Shown: in pieces, positions 26,106-39,100 of the stretch
Layout: each line of letters starts with the position of its first letter
Numbering within the stretch: the stretch's first letter is position 1
NCBI RefSeq assembly: GCF_000182925.2
Contig: NC_026504.1
Coordinates: forward strand, 930,001-994,000
Source: Neurospora crassa OR74A
Lineage: Eukaryota > Ascomycota > Sordariomycetes > Sordariales > Sordariaceae
Direction of reading: 5' to 3'
DNA: 64,000 nucleotides
Position numbers and translations under genes: made by a program
The notes under the pieces: model-generated
The model's database searches: none
The model's input: the letters and a program-made list of their open reading frames with translations, nothing else
Told to the model about the DNA's origin: nothing

Positions 26106-28700
26106 TTACTATATTTAGCTAAGGCTACTCTAGTTGTGGTACTACATTTAACTAAGGCAACTTTAAAGACGATAAGTTTTCTAGCTATAGCGATTACTTT
26201 AGCGATAGTTACTTACGAGAGGGATTCCCCTATACTTTTAAACAGGTTGGGTTTCAAAATTTCTAACAACTTAGCTTCCAACAATATAGCTTTCTACAGG
26301 ATCTATATACTTATTAAGGTCCATAAATCCAAGGACTATATAATTAATAGTACCCAGCTCTATATATTCCAAATAACTTCTAAAGCTAATCCTACGCTCC
26401 CCAAACTCCCTAAACCCCTAATATTAAATAATTTAATAGTAATATTCAATTTCATTTATAAGGATAAGAGATACTTAGAGGTAATTATAGTAACCGTAAT
26501 TATAGTAGCTGTAGTTGAGGAAATTATAGTTGTAGTAAGTCTTTATAGGGCCGGCTAATTAAAGATAAAGATATTGATCCTAATAAAAAATAGTTGGAAA
26601 ATAAATACCCTAACTACTTTTATTACTCTAACAGAGCTATACTTTACTCATTAAAGGATAGTAGTACTCTACCCCTTCGTATAGATTTCAACCCTAGTAA
26701 GGGAGAGGAAAAGAATATTATAATTTCTATACTTCGTAACAAGGAATTGGAAATTATTAATTATATTTATAAGGAAATATAGTATTATCTTTAAATTTAC
26801 TATTCTAATTAATTTACTAATTGGATTACTATATAAGCCGCCCCGGGTATTAATATACGTAATATTCGATTTAGAAGGCTATAAAAGTATATTAAAACTA
26901 CTTATTGTACTTAGAAATTGCGGTTCATTTGGGGACAATTTCACTTATTTTTCATAACCTTAATTAAAGACTACCTTAAAATTTTTAAGTACAATTTCGA
27001 AGACCTAGAAGATAAAGCGGTTTTTACGGTTATAGTAGAGCTATATATTAATACTATGTTTTTCGAGTAAGTCTTTATATATATCGCGCCGTATATCGAT
27101 TATTAGGCTACTTTCGGGGATAAGGAGGATATTTAATACTTCTTCTTAAAAAACGTAATTACTAACCTTAGTATTATAGCGTATAGGGTCATCCAATCCG
27201 AAGTTAAATTTAATATTAGCTATACTATATTGGAGGTTAAAAAGAAGGATAGAAATTTGTAGGACGAAATACTAGCGATATACAATATACTTACCTTCTA
27301 CCCTTTATTTATAAATATTAATCAGGAGGATTTCATTAATATACCCCCCGAATTCGTTATTAGCTAATAAACCCGTAATAATATTGTAGATTAAAAAATA
27401 ATAGAGAGATTTATTATTAGTCAACCGCCTCGCTATAAGTATAAAAATATTAGACAATATTACAATTCAAATATATAACGGCCTATACCTTTATATACTA
27501 GCACTAGTACTAGTAGTACCGGTCCTCGCCGTATTTCGGGTCCCGGCTCCGTAATAAACAATCCTCGCCACTATAGTAGTCTATATAATCGTCCCTATAA
27601 TAACTATTATAGAGATTGTTATAATAATAGCGGCTATAGAGACTATTGTAATAACTATAGCGATAATAGCGGCCGTAGAAATATTAATAGTAGTAGGAGC
27701 AGGCTTTTTATACTAATACCCCGCAACGAACCTGCGGTACTTTAATAGCGCCCAATCGGCTAAAACTACAATAACAATAACGATAATAATATTCTGCAAT
27801 ATTATTATTATTATAACTACTATATTTAATTATATAATATTATATCGATCCGCAATTGCGAACGCCGCTAACCCAATAGCTCTAATATTATTAATATCAC
27901 CCCTCCAATTCCCTAGCGTATACGTATACTTATTTCTTTATTAACTATTATAGAATTAGCTATAATTAAGGATAGTATAAGTTCTTTATGTTTATTTTAA
28001 GCGGTTTAATTTTAGTATTACTTTCTTTTTTAAATTTATTCGTTATATTCTATTCGAATTACTAAGTAATAATATAGTATATAGTAATATAATTAATATT
28101 AATATTAATATAGCAATTACTAATATATATAGCCTTATAACTAGATAGTACGTCTACGAAATTATATAAAGTGCCTATTCTGCTAACTAATTAGTCTATT
28201 AGTATAACTATATTAGCGAACTAATTATAGTTTATTTAATTATATTTAAATTATAAGAGTAATGGTATTTTGTATCCTTAGCGGTTCGGCCTATTAAATT
28301 CGGAGGAGTAATACTATTCTAGTTCCTAGCGAGCTTAATTAATTTATTTTCTAAGTATTTCCTATACTTCTTTATCTTTATCTTCGTCATTGTAATTATA
28401 ATTACGTATATTGCAAATTTCTATTTCGCTATATTCAATTAATATAATTAATTATAGTACGACGGGTATCGCATATGCTACTATCTTTCCTACTAAATAT
28501 CTACCTAGTAGGGGTATTGGGGGGATTGAGTACGATCGAATATTAGCCGACATACTATGTATTGTAATACCTATATTATAGTACCTATATTATTCCTTAT
28601 CTTAGCGGCCGACCGCCCAAACTTTATGGGCTGGGAGGGAAGGATCGCAATGTTTGGATTTGCCTTCTACGCCTATCCGTAAATATAGAGCTCTTTCCCG
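26106..28700 (+). pseudogene. Accessory gene of transposon copy 2, 3' part
   Basis: The frame resumes after the insertion. With RIP stops read as Gln it begins with a Gln-rich stretch (26200-26480), then a GNYSNRNYSSCS segment (about 26480-26540), then YYSNRAILYSLKDSSTLPL (about 26615). A central domain follows with FIYIAPYIDY and ATFGDKED (about 27070-27125) and an Arg/Gly/Asn/Tyr-rich tail (27540-27690, SLYNRPYNNYYRDCYNNSGY). The same order occurs in copy 1: SSCSSSNYSNY, FYTTNRANLRSL, YITKYIDYKATFG, then RGSYN repeats. Function unknown. After about 27.9 kb the frame is readable but hydrophobic and unassigned. The end of the element follows near 28.9 kb. Confidence 0.5.
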
Positions 28701-28719
28701 TACAAGTACGATTGCAACT

Positions 28720-28910
28720 ACTTAAAATAGTTTGTATACGGTAGTCAAATACGTACGGTAACCTCTAAGAGTACGGTAGTCTACAAATAATAGTAACTTC
28801 GTAAAAGCAAGTGCGAACCGTACGTGAATAGTAGCAAATAAAAATTATCGTTCGGGAACCATGTCACTACTGCACAGGCAATCCCATATACCGACAGCTA
28901 AGTATAGTTT
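28720..28910 (+). other. Right-terminal region of transposon copy 2
   Basis: ACGGTAGT, ACGGTAAC, ACGGTAGT and ACCGTACG motifs at 28738-28825 are followed by CATATACCGACAGCTAAGTA (about 28889-28908). Copy 1 ends with TATATACCGCCTGCTAAGTA preceded by a similar motif cluster. This supports a common right terminus for both copies. Confidence 0.5.
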
Positions 28911-29236
28911 AGTATATTAATTCTTAGTAATTAGAATATAATAGTTTATTTTACTATATTTTAAAAGGGTATTCCTAGTATTTATTAATATATAGTTACT
29001 TTGAACTATGGTAGTTAATACCTTAGCGAAACTAAGGATTAATTGAATATTTGCTTCTTTATCTTCGTTATTTCTACGGTCTAGCTAGATTATAGACTTC
29101 TAAGCTTCCTATATATATTGCTCGATATAGTCTTTGTAAAGCTATATTGTAAAAAGAGGGGGTGCTATAATAGACTATTTCGTATAGTCCGTTAAAGTAT
29201 AATTTAGAAGGTATAATATTAGTAATAGTAGCGAAG
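28911..29236 (-). pseudogene. CACTA-like transposase fragment 4, left part
   Basis: The segment aligns with 59.70-60.00 kb of transposase copy 3 (CTTCTAAGCTTCCTATATAT against CTTCTATACTTCCTATATAT; then AAAGCTATATTG against AAAGCTATGCCT). It stops at CGAAG, exactly where a gypsy element begins, and the homology continues on the far side of that element at 47.77 kb. Copy 3 has the uninterrupted target (AAAGGCGAAGGTAAGG near 60000), confirming the insertion point. Confidence 0.75.
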
Positions 29237-29251
29237 TATTAGGAGGCTAAG
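29237..29251 (+). repeat. Gypsy 1 5' LTR, first 15 bp
   Basis: TATTAGGAGGCTAAG matches the start of the 3' LTR (TATTAAAAAGCCAAG) with only A/G and C/T differences. The LTR continues at 35841 after the copia insertion; the last five bases (CTAAG) are the copia target duplication. Confidence 0.85.
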
Positions 29252-29436
29252 TGTTGTGGTGTGGTATAGAACGCCCAGACTGCCATTCACTAGCATTAGG
29301 CCTGCCCGAATTGCTCGGTCACATATGGGGCCCATTAGGGCGCCACCACTATGTATTTTAGCCCTCCACAATTCTTTTCCTTTCTCGTTCTTAGCTTAGC
29401 ACAATCATCACGCTTCTTATACCCACGAGTCCAAGA
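29252..29436 (+). repeat. Copia 5' LTR (185 bp)
   Basis: It starts TGTTGTGGTGTGGTATAGAA and ends CACGAGTCCAAGA. It matches the 3' LTR along its full length, with the same length and mostly C/T or G/A differences. It retains more CpA than the internal region. Confidence 0.93.
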
Positions 29437-29448
29437 GGTTATGAGCCC
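29437..29448 (+). promoter_or_regulatory. Copia primer binding site, initiator-tRNA half-molecule type
   Basis: GGTTATGAGCCC directly follows the LTR. It is complementary to the anticodon stem-loop of initiator tRNA-Met (GGGCTCATAACC, with the CAT anticodon). Priming from an internally cut initiator tRNA is known for several copia-group elements. Confidence 0.75.
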
Positions 29449-29829
29449 TCTATACGCGATATTCTATATCGCAATACTACGCGCAACTATTCAAAAATAC
29501 TAGAACAAAACAACAAACGACACCCTTTAAACACAAATCACAAAGAATAAGAAGACAAGCGACACTATTTCGAGCGCGAATCAACCCAAAACGAGAAGAC
29601 GAGCAATACTATTCAAGCACAAGTCTATTTAAGATTGCAATATCGCAATATCGAGTGTATACTATATATAAGTACCCCTTTCTTTTATTAATAAATCCTT
29701 TTATACAACAATCTCCTTATTATTAAGCAATAAACCTTTAAAAACCAGAATCTATTAAGCGACGAAATAAATAAAGATTACTACCAAAATTTTATACTAA
29801 AACAAACTCGTTATTTACAATAATAGACA
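29449..29829 (+). other. Copia 5' leader
   Basis: Non-coding leader between the primer site and Gag. It includes partly repeated words such as CGAGCGCGAATCAACCCAAA and GACGAGCAATACTATTCAAG. It is less RIP-mutated than the polyprotein. Confidence 0.5.
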
Positions 29830-32800
29830 AGATACTATATCTTTCAATACCGCTACCTTAATCGCCCTCAAAGGCAAATCCAATATCGACGCTTAGGTTC
29901 GTACTTTAAAAGTTAAACTTACCTCTCATAGCCTGAAAATTTATATTACTATCAATATCCCCAAGCCTAAAATTAATAATACGACTAAAGTAGAAGATGA
30001 GAAACGCCAACATTAGTAGCATATAGACTGCGCTAAAGCTATAGCTATTATCCATTCTACAATTCGTAATAAAAAAATCTAGAATACTTTATCTATTAAT
30101 AGTTAGGACGAAAATAATAATAACCCTAAATATCTTTTCGACTTCATTAAAAGCAACATTTCCAATATTACCAACGAGGCCAAGAGCAACGTTCTCAATA
30201 AGTATTAGACCATCAAATATACTTCGTTTACTACCCTAGAGGCCTTCCTAATATATTAGTAAACTTTATGTAAATGTATGAAGGATATTAAATATAAAAT
30301 TAATAAGATAATCGAATTAACCAACTTATTTAATACTATTAAATATTCCTTTCCTATTAAAGCTATACTATAGGCTACAGATATAAATAAGAATAAGATA
30401 ATAATTATATTATTCCTCGCCCGTCTATCTACCCTAACCAATACTTAGAAGAATTATACTAATATAATTGTGGCGAAGGTTGAAATCGGAACTAAGGATA
30501 CAGTAAAAGAGAATAAGATTGAGGATAATAGCCTGAAGTATATCAATTGCAATATCTATTAGAAAAGGATCTTTAAGGGTTTGAAGTATTATACTTACGG
30601 TTATCACCGAATTCCTAGAACTCTAGACTATTAGTAGTACGAGCCTAATAAGGCCCCGGATACTTGGAAGAATAAAGTAAAGGCTATAGGCTTTAAAAAG
30701 GGAACTGGTGGTACTACTACTACGGTCGCTAGCAATAATACTAATATTAATAACCCTCCTACTATTACCAATTCTAATATTAATTCCAACCTGCTATTTA
30801 GTCTTAGAAGACTATCCTTTAATAATAATTAGGACGAAGAGGATTTTCACTAGAGCTCCTAACGGTTTTGGAACTTATTTATCAAGTAGATAGCGTTCAA
30901 TATAATTTTATTAAAATCTAATAAACTCCTGAAGCACGAACTATAATACGAAATATAGTACTATTCGATAGTAGTAGTAGTTCTAATATATTTAACGATA
31001 TTAAATAGTTTATAGAACTACATCCCCTACCTAAACCAGTCACCTATCAAATCAGCAACAGTAAAAAGACTAGATTATATTATATAGGAGTAGTAGAATT
31101 AAATTTACTTACTATAACCGGGAAACGGATATTAATTAAAATTAAAAATATTATACTCTACCCATTAATACTAATTAACTTAATTACAACGACCGGTCTT
31201 TTCAATAATAGTATAGTATAGTCAATAGAGACCAATACAATTATATTGAAGAAGAGGTAGGAGGAAGTCCAATACAATTGGGTTAGGAATTTACTAGTAT
31301 TATTAATTAAATTACCTCCGGATATTAATGAGAAATATAGGGCTTAGGTACTAAGATTAGCTCTAATAGTATCTATTAACTATAAAATAATATATTGAAG
31401 ATTTATATATGTAAGAAAGGAATAGGTGTTGAAGGTTTACAAAGATGCTGGTATTAAGTTGGCTAATACTAGGAAATCGGAATGCAATACTTGCATTCGG
31501 AGCAAGTCAATAGATATAATTTATAGGACTTCGAACTTAGTAACAACTATACCGTTGGAATTCGTGAGAGTTAATATATAGAATTATAATATAGCCGGCT
31601 ATTTAGGTATAAGATATATTATATATTTCGTATATATAGTATTAGGCTTTTACTAAATCAAAGGTATAAGAGATAAAAGCGAAGGCTTTAATATAATTAA
31701 AGAGTAGAAGCGATAGGTAGAATTTTAAACGGACTTAAAAGTAAAAGTACTTAGCCTAAATAGAGGTATAGAATTTGGTTTTAGCTCCAAGGATTTCTAA
31801 AATAATAAAATTATCGTATAATTATAATAAGAAGGTGTTAAAATTATAAAGATACTAGTATATACCCCTTGGATAAATAGTGTACTAGAACGAACAGGAA
31901 GAGTAATAATAGAGAAAGCGAGAGCCACAATTATCCAACATAGTATCCCCATTGAGCTATAGCCTTTAGTAGTTAACTTAGTAGTTAAAATTATAAACCT
32001 TCTTCCTATAAAGGCTAATAATAAGTATATTAATTTATACGAAGTCTTTAGCCGTACTATAAGCATCCCGAATCCTAAACTTAACATTAAGTATCTTCGG
32101 ATATACTATTATACGGTATACTATTATATTAAGAAGTAGAAGCGGGTTTAAGGTAATAAATTTACTGTATATTTAAAAAGAGGTTACTTAGTAGGATATA
32201 CGGACTTGAATAGACGAATCTTCTATATCTAGGATCCAGAATATAAGCAACTCATTAAAGCTAGTACGGTACGATTCTTAGAATTAGAAGGAGATCAATC
32301 ACTAGAAGAACAAGCACTAGACTATACAATTATATTTTCTAATCAATCGATTAAAGATATAGATAAGGTTTTATAAAGTAGAAAGGAAGTTTAGATTATA
32401 GTAAATAGACCCAAAGTAATAGAAATTATAAGAGGAATAGAGGAAACGGAGAAGGAAGGAGAGAAAGAACGAATCTAACCGTCTATTAATAATATTATAA
32501 GTCTCAAAACAACAAATCAACCAGGATTACCCACACCTTCACTTAGTATTACGCTAGTTCTAGAACTAGAATTAGGATTAGAATTATTAATATTATTATA
32601 AATCCTACTACCGGAAGGCTAATAGACCCTAATACTAACCTCGCAAATTACTATAATAAGTTTAATACCTAAAATTCTAATTTAAGGTCTTCGATTAATT
32701 ATTTCTAATCTATAAATATTTATATTATTAAATAGTTTAATATAAACAATAAAATAACTCCAAATATCTTAGAGAATAATACCGGCCAACGATATAGTAA

Positions 32801-34854
32801 ATTCGATTAAACAAAATAACGACTATTTCGAATTATTTATTAGGTCGGAGAATAAGGAAGAATTTGAACCTTTCGATAATTCCCCCTTTATTAACCCTAA
32901 TAATTTAAATAAAGATAAACCTATCCTATCCCGAAGAAACCTAAGAAGATAGTTATCTCCGGATTCTATAGTTAATACCCTATTAAAATTGCTAAGGGAT
33001 TTAAATTAGTTAATAAACTAGCAATAAGAAGAATCCTAATAGAACCTAGTAACGAACTAAACTATTACCGAACTAATAATGATATTAATAAGGACCGGTA
33101 GGCTTAAACGGTAAGTAGTACTATAACTAAGTACTTTGACTAGAAAGCAAATCGTGGTTGATAGTAACAATAAATCTACTAGAGATATCCTAACCTTCTA
33201 CTTCGGCCTTCGGGAGAGGGGAATAATTAAAAAGGATATTAAGCTGCAATATCTTACGGGTATAAAAGTAGAGTATAACCTTTAGGAAGGAGTTTCTAAA
33301 AATTATAGAAAAGTACGAAAATTGGCCAATTTTACGTTTTATTGGAAATTAGCTATGGAAAAGCAATTAAAAGCTTTGGAGGATAAAGAGGTATATAAAC
33401 TAATTCCTTAGAGAGGAGATATAGAAGTTCTGCCTAGTAAATAGGTATATAATGAAAAGGATAACCACGACTTGAAAATAAAGGAGCTTAGGGTAAGATA
33501 GGTTGTTTGTAGTAACTTTGAATAGGGTTCTTAAGATATAGAGGATATTTATACGGCTATTACTAACGTAGCGAGCGTAAAACTCTTCTTAGCTATTATA
33601 GTAATCCTAGACCTTGAGTACTACTAATTTAACTTTAATACAGCGTTCTTAAACGCGTTAATTCCTAAAAGTAAGATATACTATATCGAATAACCTACTA
33701 AATTGGAAAAGGGACCGAGAGGACTTTAACGCTTAGTCTGTCTGTTGAAAAGAGCCTTATATAGTCTTAAGAGCAGCCCTCTCTACTAGTTTCAAATATT
33801 ATTACTTATATTGAAGAATATAGGGTTTAAACTAATAAGTAATAATATATATCTATTTAGTAATAAGAAGAAGGGGGCACTTTTGGTACTATATATAAAC
33901 GATTTCCTTATTGCAGCGCCTTCAATAAATATTATCCTTAAAGTTAGAGACTAATTCTTACAATACTTTAAACTTAAATAAATAGGGGAAATAAGGACAT
34001 TCCTAGGTTTTAATATTATAAGAAATAGGAATGAAAGAACGGTATTCGTATTACAGATTTAGTATATTAAATCTCTATTAAAGAAGTTTAAGTACAAAGA
34101 CCTTTATAATGTTAATATACCGTAGTTTAACGATATAAAAGTAGGAGATTATAAAACTAGGGATGAGCTACTTAAGTAATAGAAATAGTATATTAAAAAG
34201 ACTAATAGCCTAAATTATTTATTAATAGGTACCCGACCGGATATTACATTTACAATTAATAAATTTTGTAAAATTAATGCCAAACTATCGACAGGATCAA
34301 TTACTATAATAAAACACTTATTTCGGTACTTAACAAAATATACCGATATAAGTATTCTTTTAGGAGGTAAAATATCACCTTCAAATATAAATTTAAAGGC
34401 GTTCGGTAACGTATCTTTTACAAATAATCCAATAACTCGCTACAATACTAGAGGACACATTATATTTCTAATTGGAAGATTAATATATTAGAAATTAAAG
34501 AAGTAAGCTTTTGTAACAACTAGTATAACCGAGGTAGAGTTTACTAACCTCGTTCCAATAGTTAAATTACTATAGTAGATCTCTCAGATAATAGAAGAAC
34601 TAGGCTATAGACAACTACTACTAAAAATATTATATACAAATAGCAAAAATACGAAGGACCGGGTCTTAAATCGAAAAGTCCCTAGCTACAACTATTGTAT
34701 AGATATACGTTTTAAATAAATTATCGAACAAATTAAAAGAGAGGAGTTTGAAATTATTTATATTAAAAGCGAAAATATAATTACCGATAGATTAATAAAA
34801 CCTCTAAAAATAAATAAGCACACTTCCTTCGTTAAGTAACTAGGACTTGAATAA
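29830..34854 (+). pseudogene. Copia Gag-Pol polyprotein, RIP-inactivated
   Basis: The Gag-like part (29.83-30.9 kb) has LNTIKYSFPIKAIL- and LARLSTLTNT-like sequence and a YYTYGYHR segment where a zinc knuckle is expected. Integrase: SECNTCIRSKS (about 31480), then TPWINSVLERTGRVIIEKAR (about 31865) equivalent to the TPxxNGxxER motif. Reverse transcriptase: FNFNTAFLNALI (about 33630) for the FLNG motif and LYINDFLIAAPS (about 33890), where the YVDD box has lost one Asp. RNase H: TRPDITFTINKF (about 34230), SITEVEFTNL (about 34520, ADRH-type box) and a C-terminus KHTSFVK, a stop, LGLE. Numerous TAG/TAA replace Gln and Trp codons. Confidence 0.9.
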
Positions 34855-35650
34855 AAATTAATACTATAAGCTTAAATAAATAATAATAAAGATTACTATT
34901 ATAGGTTGAAACCCGAATAAATCTCGAATAAAAGAGGCTAAACGAATTTTAAGCAAAAAGAAAGGAGTTTAGTTCGACTTATTCCGTACACCCTAGTCGA
35001 ATACCTTATAGTATATTTTTTTATAGAATAACTATCAACGGTACTGAGAGATAGTACGTCTTACAGCGGTCTTACGTCTCCTATTCCTTAGAGTGGCCCT
35101 ACATAATTAATACTAAGATTTAAAAATAAGAAGGATCTAAAAGAGGTTAATAGTACAATAATTAAACGTTTAAAGAGAAAAGAAGTTAATAGTAGGGAAT
35201 TAAACGCACAAGCTCTCCAAACTTACACTAGTAGCAGCTACGGGCGTCCTACATAAACCGCTATACTACGGACGTCCCTATAGTACCCCCGGTAGGGTTG
35301 GTAATAGTAAGGTAATTTAAGGAAAACTATATAGTGTAATTGGAGCGTTTGGAGTAAGTTTGCGGTAGAAGGAGGGATTATTACGTAGAATAATAGCTCT
35401 CACAGTAGAAGGGTTAGATTAGCAATATTTTAGCTAGTATTCTACCCCTAAGTAAGAGTCTAAATATTAAGCGGCTTCCCGTCTTGGCGCGGACGTTAAA
35501 AATTTTGGACGAATTTAATTAGTTGTACTAACCGACGGGGAAAAGGGGCCTACTTTAGACTGGAAAAGGGCAATTGGCAAAGTTTATACTATAATTGATG
35601 AGAGTAAGAGGAAGGATGAGTCTACAGAGCCGTTTCGGGCTACGGGGGGG
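34855..35650 (+). repeat. Copia 3' region containing repeat unit R1, copy 2
   Basis: A ~800-bp stretch between the RNase H stop and the 3' LTR, much longer than usual for copia. Positions 34955-35490 align with 25436-25995. The last part (35.49-35.65 kb) is GC-richer and ends in a G run (CTACGGGGGGG) directly before the LTR, a plausible polypurine tract. No protein was recognised. Confidence 0.7.
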
Positions 35651-35835
35651 TGTTGTAGTGTAGTATAGAACGCCCAAACTGCCATTCACTGGCATTAGGC
35701 CTACCCGAATTGCTCGGTCATATATAGGGCCTATTAGGGCGCTACTACTATATATTTTAGCCCTCCACAGTTCTTTTCCTTTCTCGTTCTTAGCTTAGCA
35801 CAATTATTACGCTTCTTGTACCCACGAGTCCAAGA
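35651..35835 (+). repeat. Copia 3' LTR (185 bp)
   Basis: It begins TGTTGTAGTGTAGTATAGAA and ends CACGAGTCCAAGA, followed by the target duplication CTAAG. Differences from the 5' LTR are nearly all transitions (for example CACATATGGGG against TATATATAGGG), as expected from RIP. Confidence 0.93.
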
Positions 35836-35840
35836 CTAAG

Positions 35841-36165
35841 AGCTCGTACACAGAAGCACCTTAGCGGCTACTATTCCCCTTCGTTAACCGGAGCGTAGGA
35901 TTATTAATAATAATGCCTATATTGGGTTGGGCTTGTGGGAAGGATAATCCGGTACTACGCTAGAGCGTTAGATTAGTATAAGGCTCTATAATACTCGCTG
36001 GCGGATAAATAGAATTTATATAAATATAAAAGAAGTTTACCGGAGTATAATTTATTATAATTCATAACTATTAATATATTTTTAAATTAACCCCTAATTT
36101 ACTGTCCCCTACGTATAGTCACAACCGTAGTTACTTTAACCTACCTTTCGCCTACGTTCCTAACA
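35841..36165 (+). repeat. Gypsy 1 5' LTR, remaining 325 bp
   Basis: Starting AGCTCGTACACAGAAGCACC and ending CTACGTTCCTAACA, it matches 47444-47768. Together with 29237-29251 it gives 340 bp, identical in length to the 3' LTR. A TATA-like AAATATAAAAG lies near 36021. Confidence 0.92.
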
Positions 36166-39100
36166 AATTAATAGCTCTTCCTCCGGGAATTGAGCTAATA
36201 CTATTAAAATATATATATGTAGCGGCCGGTTTATTTCTTATACTACTAAAGCTACTCTTTATCCCTCTTGTAATACTACCCCTGTAGTTACTATAATTAA
36301 AATAATTCAACCTCCTCTACTTTTATTGTAATAATACTAATTTATTATAGAATCCGTCGAAGAAGATAGTAACGAAAATTACCCCCCTACGCCGCCCCAA
36401 ACTTCCTATTTATACCCCTAAATTTCGGAAATTAATAAATTTATATACAAATAATAATTATTTGAATCTCAATTCGCTATAATTAAACTCCTTCTTAATT
36501 ATTTCCCTTTGTATATATCCTAGTAGGAATAATTCGCTTTTGTAAGCCTCGTTAAATAAAACTTAGTAAGAAACTACCCCCTTATTCCTACTAAATTTTA
36601 TTATTAGGATTACCTCTTTTATAATTAAATTCGTATTTCTATTATATTTCCCTTTACTACCCCTTCGTCAACGGCCATTGCTATAGTTATTCCCTTATTA
36701 ATTGTAATTATATTAGCCCGTATTAAATATTATTTTAAATATAATATTACTAAATTTATTAGTGAAAGTTTCTTATAACTATAGAATTACTTTTATAATA
36801 TCGATATATATATTTAGAAATACCCCTATACTTCCCTCTTATTCGCTATTAATTATATTAAGGGCAATCCTAAGAATATATAAATTAAATATATATTGGC
36901 TCTCTATAGTAAGTTTAAGTATAATGCTATTTGTAATACGCCTATATAGAGCGACCTTTGTACTTTCTTAAAGATTGAATATAATAGTAATACTTAGGCT
37001 ATTGAACAATCTACTTTCAATAAGTTTAAATATATATAGTAAAGCGCTTTAGAAACCGTTTATAATTTCTATAACTATTATTATACCGAAGAATTTAATC
37101 TATTGTACGATTAATTAAACTAATATATTCGAATTATTATTTAAGCTAACCGGTTATACCCCCTTTTTAAATAAAGTATCCTCTTAATAGCCGGTATTAA
37201 TATAATAAATAAAATAGTAGTATACGTAAAACGGTTGGAAGGCCTAAAGAATATCAAACTATCTATATTATATTACTAAAACTAAATATCTTTAGGGTAT
37301 ACTCTATTATTTTCTTCACCTTCGTACCCTTTTACTTCCTCTTCGAATATCCCTTCTTAATTATTTTATAATATTAACCCCTCCGATTTTCTCCGTCGCC
37401 CCCCTACTACTTTCTGAATAAATCCTAATTTTATTTATTCCCTTTATTACTAGAAAGGTTATACGTATAATTAATATACTTAGCCGAAGCTACTGAATAC
37501 TTATTATAAGTATAGTATAACGGACTATTTCGTAGTAGCGTACCCGAACCGAACTTATTACAATTATAATTAAATTGGCTATTTAGTACGGAATTGCTTT
37601 ATCCCTACAAATACCCCTTTATATAAAACGAATATTAAACCGATTATAATTAAAATAGTAGCTATAATTGCCTAGGATAATACAGGTAGATTATAAATAT
37701 ACTTAGAAACGAAGTTATTAGTAAGGATTTATAGAGATTAGTAGAATATATAAGGGTTAATAGATTTAGGTATAGAATTAAATTTAATTAGTAGGTATTT
37801 ACTCCTATCGAACGTAAAAATTAATCTAATACCCTATTGTTTTATTAATTTCTCCCTTCGGCCTATTCCTATATATAATATAACTACTTATTTTATTAAA
37901 ATACGTAACTCCTATAGTATTAAGTAGACGAAGTGAATTACTTTTATTATAATTAAATCTCTAACTATAGAAGTTATTTTCGGTTATTCTTAATTTTATA
38001 AATAGAATTCCAATATTAATTAACGATAATAATTATTTTAATTCTATATTAAGGCTAGTAATTTCGTATTAAGTATAGTACTAGTAAAGGAAGTATATAA
38101 CGTTATAGCCGTTCTAGTAGGGCTATAGTAGGATTTAATTCTACTATTAGACTTTTAGGAAATAGTAAAGGTAGAGGAGGGTCTTTACTTTCCCGCGTAT
38201 ATAAATATCCTATTCGAAATCCCCTTTTCCTTAATGTTAGAGTTCGTAACCCTACCTGTTATACTAGAGTCGGCCGAATCGCATCCAATCCTTACCCCCT
38301 TAGTAAAGGTTTTTTGAGTAGTATTTAATAGTATTTACCCTACCCTAGTACCCCCTGTAGAATTAGCGCTATTATAACCCCTAGAATTATTAAAAGAAAT
38401 AGAAGGTAAATTTATTATCCTTAAACCGATTATCCCGCCGGAATATAAAGGATTCTAATTAGTATTTAAAGCTTTAATTGTATTCCTACCCTAATACAAC
38501 CAGCTAGAATATTATATTAATTTAGTCGAAGGGGAATTGGCGCTTTAGGGACTAATTTATATATTGAATATTAAAAAGTTAAAAGTATTATGCGAATAGC
38601 TAATGGAAATACTCTAGAAAAAATAGATTTATTCTTTTATTAATTTAGTGGACGCTCCTATTATCTTCGTTTTAAAGAAGGGTAGAAAGTTAAAATTCTA
38701 CGTCGATTTTAGGGCGTTAAATAAGGTTACGAAGAAGAATTGGACGGCGTTACCCTTTATTTAGGAAATTTTAGATCGGTTATTATTAATTAAGGTCTTT
38801 ATAAAGTTGGATCTAAAGGATATATACTATAAGATTCGGATTCGAGAGGGAGACGAAAAGAAGACGGTATTTCGTACGAAGTACGGGTACTATAAATTTT
38901 TAATTATATTAATAGGATTAGCGAATATACCGGTAATATTTTAAACGTATATTAATAATATATTAATAGGGTTAATAAATATAATATATATTATTTACTT
39001 TAATAATATCCTAATTTATAGTAAGAATAAAGAAAATTACATTAACTATATTAAAGAAGTCCTTTAACGGCTATAAAATTGTAACTTCTATATAAATTTA

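Larger units (their letters stand above)
29252..35835 (+). mobile_element. Complete Ty1/copia element
   Basis: It is bounded by two 185-bp LTRs and a perfect 5-bp target duplication, CTAAG (29247-29251 and 35836-35840). It lies in the same orientation as the host gypsy element, inside its 5' LTR. Order: LTR, half-tRNA primer site, Gag, integrase, reverse transcriptase, RNase H, a ~770-bp 3' region containing repeat R1, LTR. The order integrase before reverse transcriptase identifies copia. Coding frames carry many RIP stops, so the element is dead, although the LTRs differ mainly by transitions. Confidence 0.92.
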
